From positions 54,015-118,014 of the forward strand of contig NZ_JAHLYP010000056.1 of NCBI RefSeq assembly GCF_025127995.1: 64,000 bases of DNA, in the 5' to 3' direction. This document shows positions 19,336 to 28,474 of the stretch, in pieces. The notes under the pieces are model-generated. The model worked only from the letters and a program-made list of their open reading frames with translations, did no database searches and was not told the DNA's origin. Both the position numbers and the translations under genes were made by a program. Every line of letters starts with the position of its first letter. Positions within the stretch are counted from its first letter, which is position 1. The DNA is from Synechococcus sp. CS-1332. GTDB taxonomy: Bacteria; Cyanobacteriota; Cyanobacteriia; PCC-6307; Cyanobiaceae.

Positions 19336-20031
19336 GATCCGGACCAGCATCAGGCCGCTGACCAGGTCCTCGTCCGCCTTGTCCGATGTTGCCGTGGCTG
19401 AGGCCGGCTCCTTCCAGGCAAGCTCCACGTCCTCGGCCAGGGAAGGGTTGGCTTGGTGCAGCTCGATCAGCTCCGGCTCTTCGACCACCTCCGGGATCAG
19501 CGATGGCTCGCTCCATGGGGCGGCTGCCGTTGAAGCCGCCGCTTCCTCCAGGGGCGCCGTTTCGATATCCATGGTGGGCGCCGTTGCTGTATCGGCGGCT
19601 GTTGCGGCCGTGAGCCAGGGGGCCGCCGGCCCTGAAACGTCAGCGGTGGGGGCGACGACCGTCGTCACGGCCTCTTCTGGGGCCTCAGTCGGGGCCTCGG
19701 TCGGGGCCGTCTCGGCGGCAGGTTCTTCGATTGCGCACTGGTTGATTCCCTGTGTGGCGATCTTGGTGAGGGCGGCTTCGCCGCTCTTCTCCGCCACAGT
19801 CCCGTAGTAGGCGGCGGCGGCGACCTTGTTGCCATAGCCGTAGAGCTGGGTATGGCCCAGCAGCAGCTGCAAACGCATCTGCAGTCCCAACAGCTGGGGG
19901 TTGTCCGACTGCCGCAGCTGCAGCAGCAGTCCCTCCCCCTCCTGCAGCACCGTGGCCCAGTTCTCCTTTGAGTAGGCCTGCTCGATCACCGCGTAGCGCT
20001 GGGCGGCTTCGTTGGCGGTCGTCTCAGCCAT
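19330..20031 (-). CDS. Hypothetical protein, helical N-terminus with low-complexity tail
   Basis: 233 residues from the ATG at 20031. Residues 1-100 look all-helical and TPR-like (AQRYAVIEQAYSKENWATVLQEGEGLL, then LLLGHTQLYGYGNKVAAAAYYGTVAEK). The rest is Ala/Glu/Pro/Thr-rich and acidic, probably disordered, with APTEAPTEAPEE-type short repeats. No signal peptide or membrane helix is visible. Its start codon overlaps the tilS stop by eight bases, so translation is probably coupled to tilS. It resembles picocyanobacterial conserved hypothetical genes; function unknown. Confidence 0.7.
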   Translation of the reverse strand: MAETTANEAAQRYAVIEQAYSKENWATVLQEGEGLLLQLRQSDNPQLLGLQMRLQLLLGHTQLYGYGNKVAAAAYYGTVAEKSGEAALTKIATQGINQCAIEEPAAETAPTEAPTEAPEEAVTTVVAPTADVSGPAAPWLTAATAADTATAPTMDIETAPLEEAAASTAAAPWSEPSLIPEVVEEPELIELHQANPSLAEDVELAWKEPASATATSDKADEDLVSGLMLVRIG

Positions 20032-21055
20032 GGAGCGCGTCAGATGTTCGGACCCACAGTGTGCTGCGATCCCAGTGCAGTTGCCATCCTCTGGCCAGAT
20101 CCAGTCGGCCCGGATCCCCCCCCCGGGCCAGCCGGCTCACCAGAGCGTCGAGGCTTCTGGCGTCCGGGGCGCTTCCCAGCTGTCGGTGCAGCCAGTGCTG
20201 CAGCAGCCGGCGCTGGCTTGCTGGGGCGAGGCTGACCAGCCGTCGGCGTTGCAGTTGCTCAGGCGCGTCTTCCGCCTCCAGGGCCCCCAGGGCCAGGCCC
20301 AGCAGTTCCGCTTCCACCTCGAGCTGTTGCTCCAGCCGCTCCGCCTGGGCACTGATCCGCCGGCTGGCTCCAGGATGGAGGGCTTCGAGCACCGGCATCA
20401 CGTCGGCGCGCAGCCGGTTGCGGGCGAAGCGCAGATCCGCGTTGCTGCTGTCCTCCCAGACGGGCAGATGTCGTTCCTGGCAGAGACGGCCGGTGTCGGC
20501 GCGGTCGAAGACCAGCAGGGGGCGTGCCAGCCGCAGGGGGCCGGCCTCCGGGCCGAGGGGGCGGCTGGCCCCCAGGCTGGCGAGGCCCCGCAGGTGGCTG
20601 CCGCGGGCCAGGTTGAGCAGCACCGTTTCGGCCCGGTCGCTGGCGGTGTGACCCGTGACCAGATGGGTGCAGCCCAGGCGGTGCGCCACCTCGGCCAGGC
20701 AGCCGTAGCGCCAGTCCCGGGCCTTGGCTTCGCTGGCTGGGACTGGATCGGCCCGATCGAACTGCAGGTCCAGTCCCTGACTCCGGGCCCACTGGAGCAG
20801 TTCGCCGGACTGGTGGGCGGCGTCGGGGCGCCAGCCGTGGTCCCCGTGCCAAAGCTGCAGTTGCCAGCCATGCAGGGGTTGCAGGTCGAGCAGGAGGGTG
20901 GTCAGGGCCATGGAATCCTGCCCGCCGGAGACGGCCAGCAGCAGCGAGCCCTCCGCCGGCAACAGGGAGGGGCGCCGCAGCAGATGGCGGTGCAGCCGCG
21001 CCTGGTCCCTCCCCCAGGGCCGCCGCAGGTGGCTTGGGTCAGGTGGGAGAATCAC
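20024..21055 (-). CDS. tilS: tRNA(Ile)-lysidine synthase
   Basis: 343 residues from the GTG at 21055. TilS converts the C34 of the CAU-anticodon isoleucine tRNA to lysidine so it reads AUA. The ATP-pyrophosphatase P-loop is AVSGGQDSMAL near residue 42, followed by HGDHGWRPDA and the TGHTASDRAETVLLNLARG motif. The C-terminal part is shorter and less conserved, as in other cyanobacteria. It diverges from ycf23, with only 23 bases between the two starts. Confidence 0.93.
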   Translation of the reverse strand: MILPPDPSHLRRPWGRDQARLHRHLLRRPSLLPAEGSLLLAVSGGQDSMALTTLLLDLQPLHGWQLQLWHGDHGWRPDAAHQSGELLQWARSQGLDLQFDRADPVPASEAKARDWRYGCLAEVAHRLGCTHLVTGHTASDRAETVLLNLARGSHLRGLASLGASRPLGPEAGPLRLARPLLVFDRADTGRLCQERHLPVWEDSSNADLRFARNRLRADVMPVLEALHPGASRRISAQAERLEQQLEVEAELLGLALGALEAEDAPEQLQRRRLVSLAPASQRRLLQHWLHRQLGSAPDARSLDALVSRLARGGDPGRLDLARGWQLHWDRSTLWVRTSDALHG

Positions 21056-21078
21056 GTCACGCTTCCGTCCGCTCGCCG

Positions 21079-21849
21079 ATGTCCCGCCTCTCCAGCTTGC
21101 CCACCGCCCTGCAGCAGGCGATCCGCCAGGGGCGCACGCTGAAGGTCATCGCCGGACTGGACAACTTTGATGCGGCGCGCGTGCAGCAGGTGGTCAGGGC
21201 CGCCGCTGCCGGTGGGGCCGACGTGGTGGATCTGGCCTGTGACCCGGCCCTGGTTCGCCTTGCCCACAAGCTGGCGCCCCAGCTGCCGATCTGCGTCTCG
21301 GCGGTGGATCCTGCCCTGTTCCCCCCCGCTGTGGACGCCGGCGCGGCGATGGTGGAGATCGGCAACTACGACAGCTTCTATCCCCAGGGGCGTGTCTTCG
21401 GTGCTGAGGAGGTGCTGGCGCTCACCCGCCGCACCCGTGAGCTGCTCCCCGAAACGGTGCTCTCGGTCACTGTGCCCCACACCCTTCCCCTTGATGCGCA
21501 GGAGCGGCTGGCGGTGGAGCTGGTGGCTGCTGGCGCTGATCTGATCCAGACCGAGGGCGGAACCAGCGCCCGTCCCCTCAGTGCCGGTGCCCTGGGCCTG
21601 ATCGAAAAGGCCGCCCCGACCCTGGCGGCCGCCCATGCCATCAGCCGGGCGGTGGCCGTGCCGGTGCTGTGCGCCTCTGGCCTTTCGGCTGTCACGGTGC
21701 CGATGGCCCTGGCCGCCGGTGCCGCCGGTGTCGGGGTCGGCTCCGCCGTCAATCGCCTCGATGACGAACTCGCCATGGTGGCCGTGGTGCGTGCCCTGCG
21801 GGAAGCGATGCCGATGGCGGCGGTGGTTCATGGCGAACGGCCTCAGTAA
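21079..21849 (+). CDS. ycf23: Ycf23-like DUF561 protein
   Basis: 256 residues from the ATG at 21079. The sequence has a TIM-barrel look (KVIAGLDNFD, GADVVDLACDP, VEIGNYDSFYPQGRVF, VAAGADLIQTEGGTSA, VPVLCASGLSAVTVPMALAAGAAGVGVGSAVN). The GNYDSFY and QTEGGT motifs identify DUF561, the cyanobacterial and red-algal plastid protein Ycf23. The biochemical function is not established. It diverges from tilS and is followed after 27 bases by a small membrane gene. Confidence 0.87.
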   Translation: MSRLSSLPTALQQAIRQGRTLKVIAGLDNFDAARVQQVVRAAAAGGADVVDLACDPALVRLAHKLAPQLPICVSAVDPALFPPAVDAGAAMVEIGNYDSFYPQGRVFGAEEVLALTRRTRELLPETVLSVTVPHTLPLDAQERLAVELVAAGADLIQTEGGTSARPLSAGALGLIEKAAPTLAAAHAISRAVAVPVLCASGLSAVTVPMALAAGAAGVGVGSAVNRLDDELAMVAVVRALREAMPMAAVVHGERPQ

Positions 21850-21876
21850 GCTGATCGGGTCGCTGCTTCGCCTCCC

Positions 21877-22299
21877 ATGGGCTCGCTTGCCTGGCTTCTG
21901 CAATGGCCGATCCGGGCCCTCATTCTGCTCCTGGTGGCGCGCTTGCCCCTGGGGGTGGAGATGGCCAGCTTCCCTGTCGCCCTGCTGTCGTCCGTCGTCA
22001 TCGGTCTGCTGGGCACGCTGCTGATCTGGCCGCTGAAGCTGATCCTCGGGCCGATCTGGGCTGTCACCTCCCTGGGGGGCATCATCAGCCCGGTGTCGTT
22101 CCTGTTCAACTGGCTGATCACGATCATCCTGTTCGGCCTGGCCGCCTGGCTGATCCAGGGTTTCCGGCTCAAGAACGGTCTGGTCAGCGCCATCCTCGGG
22201 GCCTTGGCCTACAGCGTTCTGAGCACCGTCGTGCTGCGCTGGCTCGGCCTGGAGATTCCCTTCACCCGGGCGATGGCGGCCACCACCGGCCTGGGCTGA
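21877..22299 (+). CDS. Small membrane protein, four-helix holin-like family (PF04020 type)
   Basis: 140 residues, almost entirely hydrophobic, with four predicted membrane helices at about 8-25, 30-55, 60-90 and 95-125. The LIWPLKLILGPIW and ISPVSFLFNWLITIILFGLAAWLI segments fit the family annotated as phage holin family or mycobacterial four-TMS holin. The family occurs widely in chromosomes without phage, and nothing phage-like is nearby, so a lytic role is not implied. It lies between ycf23 and uvrB on the same strand. Confidence 0.75.
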   Translation: MGSLAWLLQWPIRALILLLVARLPLGVEMASFPVALLSSVVIGLLGTLLIWPLKLILGPIWAVTSLGGIISPVSFLFNWLITIILFGLAAWLIQGFRLKNGLVSAILGALAYSVLSTVVLRWLGLEIPFTRAMAATTGLG

Positions 22300-22350
22300 T
22301 CGGTTTTCCCCGCCGAGCCGTTCCCTGGCGGTGAACGCCAGAATGGCCCG

Positions 22351-24360
22351 ATGCCATTTCAGCTGCACGCCCCCTACGTCCCCAAGGGTGACCAACCCAC
22401 CGCCATCGAAGCGATGGTCAAGGGCGTGGATGGCGGGGAACGCTTTCAGACGCTGCTGGGAGCCACCGGCACCGGTAAGACCTTCTCGATCGCCAATGTG
22501 ATCGCCCGCACGGGACGTCCGACCCTGGTGCTGGCCCACAACAAGACGCTGGCGGCCCAGCTCTGCAACGAGCTGAGGGAATTCTTCCCGAACAATGCCG
22601 TCGAATACTTCATCTCCTATTACGACTACTACCAGCCCGAGGCCTACGTTGCGGTCTCGGACACCTACATCGCCAAGACCGCCTCGATCAACGAGGAGAT
22701 CGACATGCTGCGGCACTCGGCCACCCGTTCGCTGTTCGAGCGGCGGGATGTGATCGTGGTGGCCTCGATCAGCTGCATCTACGGCCTGGGCATCCCTTCG
22801 GAATACCTCAAGGCCGCCGTCAAGTTCGAGGTGGGCGACAAGCTCGATCTGCGCGGTTCACTCCGGGATCTGGTCAACAACCAGTACTCCCGCAACGACA
22901 TCGAGATCAGCCGCGGTCGCTTCCGGGTGCGGGGCGATGTGCTCGAGATCGGACCCGCCTACGAAGACCGGCTGGTGAGGATCGAGCTGTTCGGTGATGA
23001 GGTGGAAGCGATCCGCTATGTGGATCCCACCACCGGCGAAATCCTCCAGAGTCTGGAGACGATCAACATCTACCCGGCCAAGCACTTCGTGACCCCCAAG
23101 GAGCGGCTGCAGGGGGCGATTCAGGCGATCCGTGCTGAGCTGCGCGAACGCCTGGACGTGCTCAATGGCCAGGGTCGGCTGCTGGAGGCCCAGCGCCTGG
23201 AGCAGCGCACCACCTACGACCTGGAGATGCTCGAGCAGGTGGGCTACTGCAACGGGGTCGAGAACTACGCCCGGCACCTGGCGGGCCGGGAGGCCGGAAC
23301 GCCGCCCGAATGCCTGATCGATTACTTCCCCGACGACTGGCTGCTGGTGGTGGATGAAAGCCACGTGACCTGCTCCCAGCTGCAGGCCATGTACAACGGC
23401 GACCAGAGTCGCAAGCAGGTGCTGATCGAGCACGGCTTCCGCCTGCCCAGCGCCGCCGATAACCGACCCCTCAAGGGGGACGAGTTCTGGGCCAAGGCGC
23501 GGCAGACCATCTTCGTCTCGGCAACCCCCGGAGCCTGGGAGCTGGCCCAGAGCCATGGCCAAGTGGTGCAGCAGGTGATCCGCCCCACCGGCGTTCTCGA
23601 TCCGATCGTGGAGGTGCGCCCCTCCGAGGGCCAGATCGATGATCTGCTCGGTGAGATCCGCGTGCGGGCCGATCGCCAGGAGCGGGTGCTGGTCACCACC
23701 CTCACCAAGCGCATGGCGGAGGACCTCACCGACTACCTGGCCGAGAACGGGGTGCGGGTGCGCTATCTGCACTCGGAGATCCATTCGATTGAACGGATCG
23801 AGATCATTCAGGATCTGCGCAACGGCGCCTATGACGTGCTCGTGGGGGTCAACCTGCTGCGGGAGGGCCTCGACCTGCCCGAGGTGTCCCTGGTGGCGAT
23901 TCTTGACGCTGACAAGGAAGGCTTCCTGCGGGCAGAACGCTCCCTGATCCAGACCATCGGCCGGGCGGCACGCCACATCGATGGGATGGCGCTTCTTTAC
24001 GCCGACAACCTCACCGATTCGATGGCCAAGGCGATTTCCGAGACGGAGCGGCGGCGAGTCATCCAGCACGCCTACAACGAGCGCCATGGCATCACCCCCA
24101 CCCCGGCCGGCAAGCGGGCAGGCAACTCGATTCTCACCTTCCTCGAGCTCTCACGCCGGCTCACCGACGATCAGCTCGAGGTGGCAGCCGACCAGGCCGA
24201 GCACAACGAGGTTTCCCTCGATGCCCTGCCCGAGCTGATCAGGCAGCTGGAGGAGAAGATGAAGGCGGCGGCGAAGGGTCTGGAATTCGAAGAGGCCGCC
24301 AACCTGCGCGATCGCATCAAGCACCTGCGCCAGAAGCTGGTGGGCCGGCCCGCCGCCTAG
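22351..24360 (+). CDS. uvrB: Excinuclease ABC subunit B
   Basis: 669 residues. UvrB is the damage-verifying helicase-like subunit of nucleotide excision repair. Walker A is [17 protein letters not shown], the beta-hairpin is [18 protein letters not shown], and helicase motif VI is QTIGRAARH. The C-terminal UVR domain ([24 protein letters not shown]) contacts UvrC. No LexA-type box is visible in the 51 bases upstream. Its TAG stop shares the palindrome CTAG with the stop of the converging mscL gene. Confidence 0.97.
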   Translation: MPFQLHAPYVPKGDQPTAIEAMVKGVDGGERFQTLLGATGTGKTFSIANVIARTGRPTLVLAHNKTLAAQLCNELREFFPNNAVEYFISYYDYYQPEAYVAVSDTYIAKTASINEEIDMLRHSATRSLFERRDVIVVASISCIYGLGIPSEYLKAAVKFEVGDKLDLRGSLRDLVNNQYSRNDIEISRGRFRVRGDVLEIGPAYEDRLVRIELFGDEVEAIRYVDPTTGEILQSLETINIYPAKHFVTPKERLQGAIQAIRAELRERLDVLNGQGRLLEAQRLEQRTTYDLEMLEQVGYCNGVENYARHLAGREAGTPPECLIDYFPDDWLLVVDESHVTCSQLQAMYNGDQSRKQVLIEHGFRLPSAADNRPLKGDEFWAKARQTIFVSATPGAWELAQSHGQVVQQVIRPTGVLDPIVEVRPSEGQIDDLLGEIRVRADRQERVLVTTLTKRMAEDLTDYLAENGVRVRYLHSEIHSIERIEIIQDLRNGAYDVLVGVNLLREGLDLPEVSLVAILDADKEGFLRAERSLIQTIGRAARHIDGMALLYADNLTDSMAKAISETERRRVIQHAYNERHGITPTPAGKRAGNSILTFLELSRRLTDDQLEVAADQAEHNEVSLDALPELIRQLEEKMKAAAKGLEFEEAANLRDRIKHLRQKLVGRPAA

Positions 24361-24749
24361 AGCGCGCGGCGATCGAGAGCTTCGGCCAGGCGGTTGGCGG
24401 CGGCGGCCAGTTCGGCCTGGGGGTCGGGCCCGGCATCGATGGTTTTGGCCTCTTCCTGGCGCCGCATCCCTTCGATCGCCCGCACAATCAGGAACACCAC
24501 GAAGGCGATCACCAGGAAGTTGATCAGGGCCACGATCACCGTGCCGGCGGGCCAGGCGCTGATCGAATCCACCCGCGCCGCCTTCAGGGCCGGCTCCAGC
24601 GCGTTGGTCATCACCAGGCTGACGATGGCATCGACCACCTTGGCGAAGGCCGAGCCGATCACCACGGCCACCGCCAGATCGACCACGTTGCCCTTGTTGA
24701 TGAAATCCTTGAAGTCGCTCAGGAAGGAGGCGGTGCCGCGCCGGGCCAT
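24357..24749 (-). CDS. mscL: Large-conductance mechanosensitive channel
   Basis: 130 residues from the ATG at 24749. The N-terminal helix and TM1 read [35 protein letters not shown], the MscL signature; TM2 is [24 protein letters not shown]. MscL opens under extreme membrane tension to release solutes during hypo-osmotic shock. The periplasmic loop is short, as in other cyanobacteria. Its 5' end overlaps the 3' end of the upstream fusion gene by 31 bases, and its stop overlaps the uvrB stop. Confidence 0.95.
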   Translation of the reverse strand: MARRGTASFLSDFKDFINKGNVVDLAVAVVIGSAFAKVVDAIVSLVMTNALEPALKAARVDSISAWPAGTVIVALINFLVIAFVVFLIVRAIEGMRRQEEAKTIDAGPDPQAELAAAANRLAEALDRRAL

Positions 24750-26584
24750 GAAGATCGTTCGTGAAGGCTGCACTTTCTTACTTCATGGCGAGGGGGCCAT
24801 GGCGTCGGGGAGATCTCCAGCAGCACCAGGTCGCGCAGGTCGTGGAGCAGGTCCAGCTCGGTGCTGCTGAGCTGGCGCGGCCGGGTGTCGATCAGACACA
24901 GGGTGCCCAGGCAGGTTCCATCGTCGAGGATCAGGGGCGAGCCCGCGTAGAAGCGGATCCGTGGCTCACCCAGCACCAGTGGGTTGTCCGCGAAGCGGTC
25001 GTCGAGCCAGGTGTCCGCCACCAGCAGATCCGACTTCTGCTCAACCGCATGGGCGCAGAAGGCCAGATCACGGGAGGTCTGGCATGTGGCCAGGCCGTGG
25101 CACGACTTGAACCACTGCCGCTCCGCATCGATCAGGCTGATCAGGGCGATGGGCACGTCGAAGGCGGCGGCGGCGATCCGGGTCAGGCGGTCGAAGCGTT
25201 CCTCCCGCTCCGTGTCCAGCAGGCCGAGCTCGTCGAGGCGTCGCAGGCGCCGCTGCTCGTCACCCGGCGGCTGGGCCCGCTGCCAGCGGCAGGGGCTGCC
25301 GAGGCTCCAGGCCCGGAGCCTGGCGCGCAGGAAGCTCTCTGACATGGGCTGCACCAGCCACTCGCTGACCAGGGGGTCGTCCCGCCGGGTCAGGCTCTCC
25401 TCGGCGGCCAGCATCAGGACGGGGGTGTCGGCCACCCCCCTGCCCAGGAACTCCCGCAGGCGGTGGGACAGGCCAGGGCCTTCTGCTCCGGGCGCCGGCT
25501 CGAGCAGCAGCACCGAGGCCTCCTGCTGCTCGAGAGCCTGTATCAGATCTGATTCACCGCTGGCCGCCCGGCAGGGCAAGCCTTCCAGGCGCAGGGCCGT
25601 GGTGAGGGCCGCCTCCAGATCCCTGTCCGCCACCCAGACCAGGGCCGGCGGGCCGCTGGGAGTCTCCGCCGGGACCATGCCGGCGGCGCCAGCCTTCGGT
25701 TTCCCCTGCGCCGGGGCGGGGGAGGTGCGCAGCACCAGCCCCTCCGAGGCCGCCATCACTTCCAGGGGGGAGCCCCGGTCGGCCAGATCGGCGTGCACCC
25801 GGGCCAGGATCAGGTCGATGGCCGCATCGTTGCGCAGGGGATCGTGGTGGGTGAGCACCAGCCGGGCCACTCCCGCCTCCTCGCAGAGGCGCACGGCATA
25901 TTCCACCGAGCTGTGGCCCCAGCCGAGCTTGGCCGGGAACTCCAGGGCCGTGTACTGGGCGTCGTGGATCACCAGGTCGGCCCCCTCGATGAACTCCGCG
26001 TAGTGCAGGTCCTGGCCGGACAGCGGGCCGAGGCCGCTGGCGAGCTCGGCCGTATGGGGTTCGTGGTCGCAGCAGTAGACGACGGTGGCCCCATCGGCCT
26101 GGAGCCGATAGGCCAGGGTGAGGGCAGGATGGTTGAGGAGGTGGGTCGTCACCGCCACGTCCCCGAGGCGGAAGGTGCCGACGCCCAGATCGTGGTAGCG
26201 GATCGTGGCCGCGAACTGGTCGAGGGTGACCGGGAAGTAGGCGTGCTGCATCTGGCCGGAGAGCACGCTGCGCAGGCTGCCCGAGAGGCCGCTGGGTCCG
26301 TAGACGTCCCAGGCGTGACCAGGGGCGAAGAAGGGGGCGAAGAAGGGAAAACCCTGGATGTGGTCCCAGTGGGTGTGGCTGATCAGCAGGGACCCCTCCA
26401 TGCCGTCGGGGCGCTCCTGCATGAGGGCCTGCCCGAGGCCATGGGCGCCGGTGCCGCAGTCGATCACCAGCAGGGTGCCGGCGCCCGAGCGGATCTCTAC
26501 ACAGGAGGTGTTGCCTCCGAAGCGGAAGGTTTCGGGACCGGGTTTGGCGATCGAACCGCGGGTTCCCCAGAACCGAACCAACAT
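24719..26584 (-). CDS. Metallo-beta-lactamase / degenerate receiver / GAF fusion protein
   Basis: 621 residues from the ATG at 26584. Residues 1-290 are a metallo-beta-lactamase phosphodiesterase-like domain: FWGTRGS, FGGNTSCVEI, the zinc motif H70-T-H72-W-D74-H75, then D208 in VIHDAQY and the late TLTHHDP-like ligand set (VLTHHDP, 244-249). Residues 313-427 resemble a response-regulator receiver, but the phosphoacceptor position reads LLLEP (E362) and the conserved Lys is Gln (Q412). Residues 443-592 are a GAF domain of the LLDTEREERFDRLTRIAAAAFDVP type, with FCAHAV and FYAGSPL. The combination suggests a signal-gated nucleotide or phosphodiester hydrolase; the substrate is unknown. The last 31 bases overlap mscL. 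Confidence 0.85.
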   Translation of the reverse strand: MLVRFWGTRGSIAKPGPETFRFGGNTSCVEIRSGAGTLLVIDCGTGAHGLGQALMQERPDGMEGSLLISHTHWDHIQGFPFFAPFFAPGHAWDVYGPSGLSGSLRSVLSGQMQHAYFPVTLDQFAATIRYHDLGVGTFRLGDVAVTTHLLNHPALTLAYRLQADGATVVYCCDHEPHTAELASGLGPLSGQDLHYAEFIEGADLVIHDAQYTALEFPAKLGWGHSSVEYAVRLCEEAGVARLVLTHHDPLRNDAAIDLILARVHADLADRGSPLEVMAASEGLVLRTSPAPAQGKPKAGAAGMVPAETPSGPPALVWVADRDLEAALTTALRLEGLPCRAASGESDLIQALEQQEASVLLLEPAPGAEGPGLSHRLREFLGRGVADTPVLMLAAEESLTRRDDPLVSEWLVQPMSESFLRARLRAWSLGSPCRWQRAQPPGDEQRRLRRLDELGLLDTEREERFDRLTRIAAAAFDVPIALISLIDAERQWFKSCHGLATCQTSRDLAFCAHAVEQKSDLLVADTWLDDRFADNPLVLGEPRIRFYAGSPLILDDGTCLGTLCLIDTRPRQLSSTELDLLHDLRDLVLLEISPTPWPPRHEVRKCSLHERSSWPGAAPPPS

Positions 26585-26610
26585 GCCGACACCCTGAAGC
26601 CGGCCCAACC

Positions 26611-28446
26611 CTAGGAAGGGCAGGCTGTTCCGGCTGTTGGTGCTTCCGTTCCCTCGGCGGCGTGGTGGGTCGTGCCGCCGAGGCTGAAGGCCTGGTGCAC
26701 CGCCTGCAGGGCCCGCACCCCATCGGCCTCCGCCACCACGCAACTGGTGCGGATCTCGCTGGTGGCGATCAGGGAGATGTTGATGCCGGCATCGGCCAGG
26801 GATCGGAACATCCGCGCCGCCGTGCCTGCGGTGCAGGCCATTCCGGCGCCAACGGCGCTGACCCTGGCGATGGCTGGGCCCTCCTCGAAGCAGGCGCCGT
26901 CCCACTGCCGCAGGACCGGGACCAGGGCCCGTTCGGCCCCCGGCCGGTCGTCGCGCCGCAGGATGAAACTCATGTCCCGGCGCCGGTCCTCGGGGCCGCC
27001 GTGGGTACGCTCCGACTGCACGATCGCGTCGAGGCTGATGCCGGCGTCGGCCAGGGCCCGGCAGATGGCTGCAGCGGCTCCCGGGCGATCGGGCACCTGG
27101 CGCACCGACACCTGCACCTGGTCGCGGTCGAGGGCCACCCCCCGCACCGCCGGAGCGCCCAGGTGGCAGGGGGGCGGATCGTGGCGCAGCTGCTGGTCGG
27201 CGAGTTCGAAAGCCTCCCCGGCTGCCCGCAGGGCCCGGGACCCCAGCTGGCCATCCACCACACAGCTCACCTTCACCTCGCTGGTGGCGATCAGGCGCAG
27301 GTTGATGCCGAGGCGGGCCATGGTGTCGAACAGGCGGGCCGCCACGCCGGGGCGGCCCAGGATGCCGGCGCCGGCGATGCTCAGCTTGGCCATGCCCGCT
27401 TCGGCCGTGAGCTGGGCCCCATCGGCCCCCATGGCGGCCAGCACCTCCTGGCAGACCCGCCGGGCCGATTCCATTTCCGACGCCGCCAGGGTGAAGGCGA
27501 TGTCGTTGCTGGCCCCCTCGTGGATCGCCTGCACGATCAGGTCCACGTTCAGCCCGGCGGTGCCGAGGGCCTCGAACAGGGTGGCGGCCACGCCCGGTCT
27601 GTCGGGGACGTGGGACAGGGCCAGCACCGCCTGGTCGGCCTCCAGTTCGGCGCCGTCCACGGGCCGGCCCAGCTCCAGCCCCTCACTGCCGATCGGCCGG
27701 GCCGGGCCACTGGTGAGACGGGTGCCGGGGGCCTGGCTCCAGCTGGAGCGCACCGTCAGGGGCACCCCGTAGTTGCGGGCGATCTCCACGGCCCGGGGGT
27801 GGAGCACCGCGGCCCCGAGGCTGGCCAGCTCCAGCATCTCGTCGCAGCTGACGCTCGCCATCAGCTGGGCATCGCTCACCTTGCGGGGATCGGTGGTCAG
27901 CACCCCGGGCACGTCGGTGTAGATCTCGCAGCCGTCGGCGCCGAGGGCGGCCGCCAGCGCCACCGCCGAGGTGTCGGAGCCGCCCCGCCCCAGGGTGGTG
28001 ATCTCCGGGGTGCCGGCATGGCCACTGCTGGTGCCCTGGAATCCGGCCACCACCACCACGTGGCCATCCGCCAGCAGACGGCGCAGCCGTTCGGTCCGCA
28101 CCTCCAGGATCCGGGCCCGGCCATGGGCCGATTCGGTGATGATCCCCGCCTGGGTACCGGTCATCGAGACGGCGGGGACACCTTCGGCATGCAGGGCCAT
28201 CGCCAGCAGGGCGATCGACACCTGCTCGCCCGTGGCCAGCAGCATGTCCATCTCCCGCCGCGGCGGGTCGCTGCAGAGGCTGGCGGCCATGCCCGTGAGC
28301 TGGTCGGTGGTGTGCCCCATGGCCGACACCACGATCACCAGTTCGTGGCCCTCCTCGCGGCTGGCGGCGATGCGGCGGGCCACCGCCCGGATCCGCTCGG
28401 TGTCGGCCACCGACGTCCCCCCGAACTTCTGTATCAGCAGGCCCAT
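26611..28446 (-). CDS. lysC: Aspartate kinase with four ACT domains
   Basis: 611 residues. Phosphorylates aspartate, the entry step for lysine, threonine and methionine. The kinase domain starts with LIQKFGGTSVADTERI and has GGSDTSAVALAAAL and TDVPGVLTTDPRKV. After about residue 265 come four ACT repeats in two pairs; the repeated hallmark is the VPDRPG/ASEVKVSCVV or ATSEIRTSCVV pattern. This length and four-ACT layout are typical of cyanobacteria, where lysine and threonine feed back on the enzyme. It lies downstream of holA on the same strand with a 28-base gap. Confidence 0.96.
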   Translation of the reverse strand: MGLLIQKFGGTSVADTERIRAVARRIAASREEGHELVIVVSAMGHTTDQLTGMAASLCSDPPRREMDMLLATGEQVSIALLAMALHAEGVPAVSMTGTQAGIITESAHGRARILEVRTERLRRLLADGHVVVVAGFQGTSSGHAGTPEITTLGRGGSDTSAVALAAALGADGCEIYTDVPGVLTTDPRKVSDAQLMASVSCDEMLELASLGAAVLHPRAVEIARNYGVPLTVRSSWSQAPGTRLTSGPARPIGSEGLELGRPVDGAELEADQAVLALSHVPDRPGVAATLFEALGTAGLNVDLIVQAIHEGASNDIAFTLAASEMESARRVCQEVLAAMGADGAQLTAEAGMAKLSIAGAGILGRPGVAARLFDTMARLGINLRLIATSEVKVSCVVDGQLGSRALRAAGEAFELADQQLRHDPPPCHLGAPAVRGVALDRDQVQVSVRQVPDRPGAAAAICRALADAGISLDAIVQSERTHGGPEDRRRDMSFILRRDDRPGAERALVPVLRQWDGACFEEGPAIARVSAVGAGMACTAGTAARMFRSLADAGINISLIATSEIRTSCVVAEADGVRALQAVHQAFSLGGTTHHAAEGTEAPTAGTACPS

Positions 28447-28474
28447 GGGCTCGTCGCCGGCGCGTCGGGCTCGA

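Noticed and set aside
21877..22299. The holin-like gene as a sign of phage
   Set aside because: The family is common in bacterial chromosomes and the neighbours are ycf23 and uvrB; no other phage gene is present.
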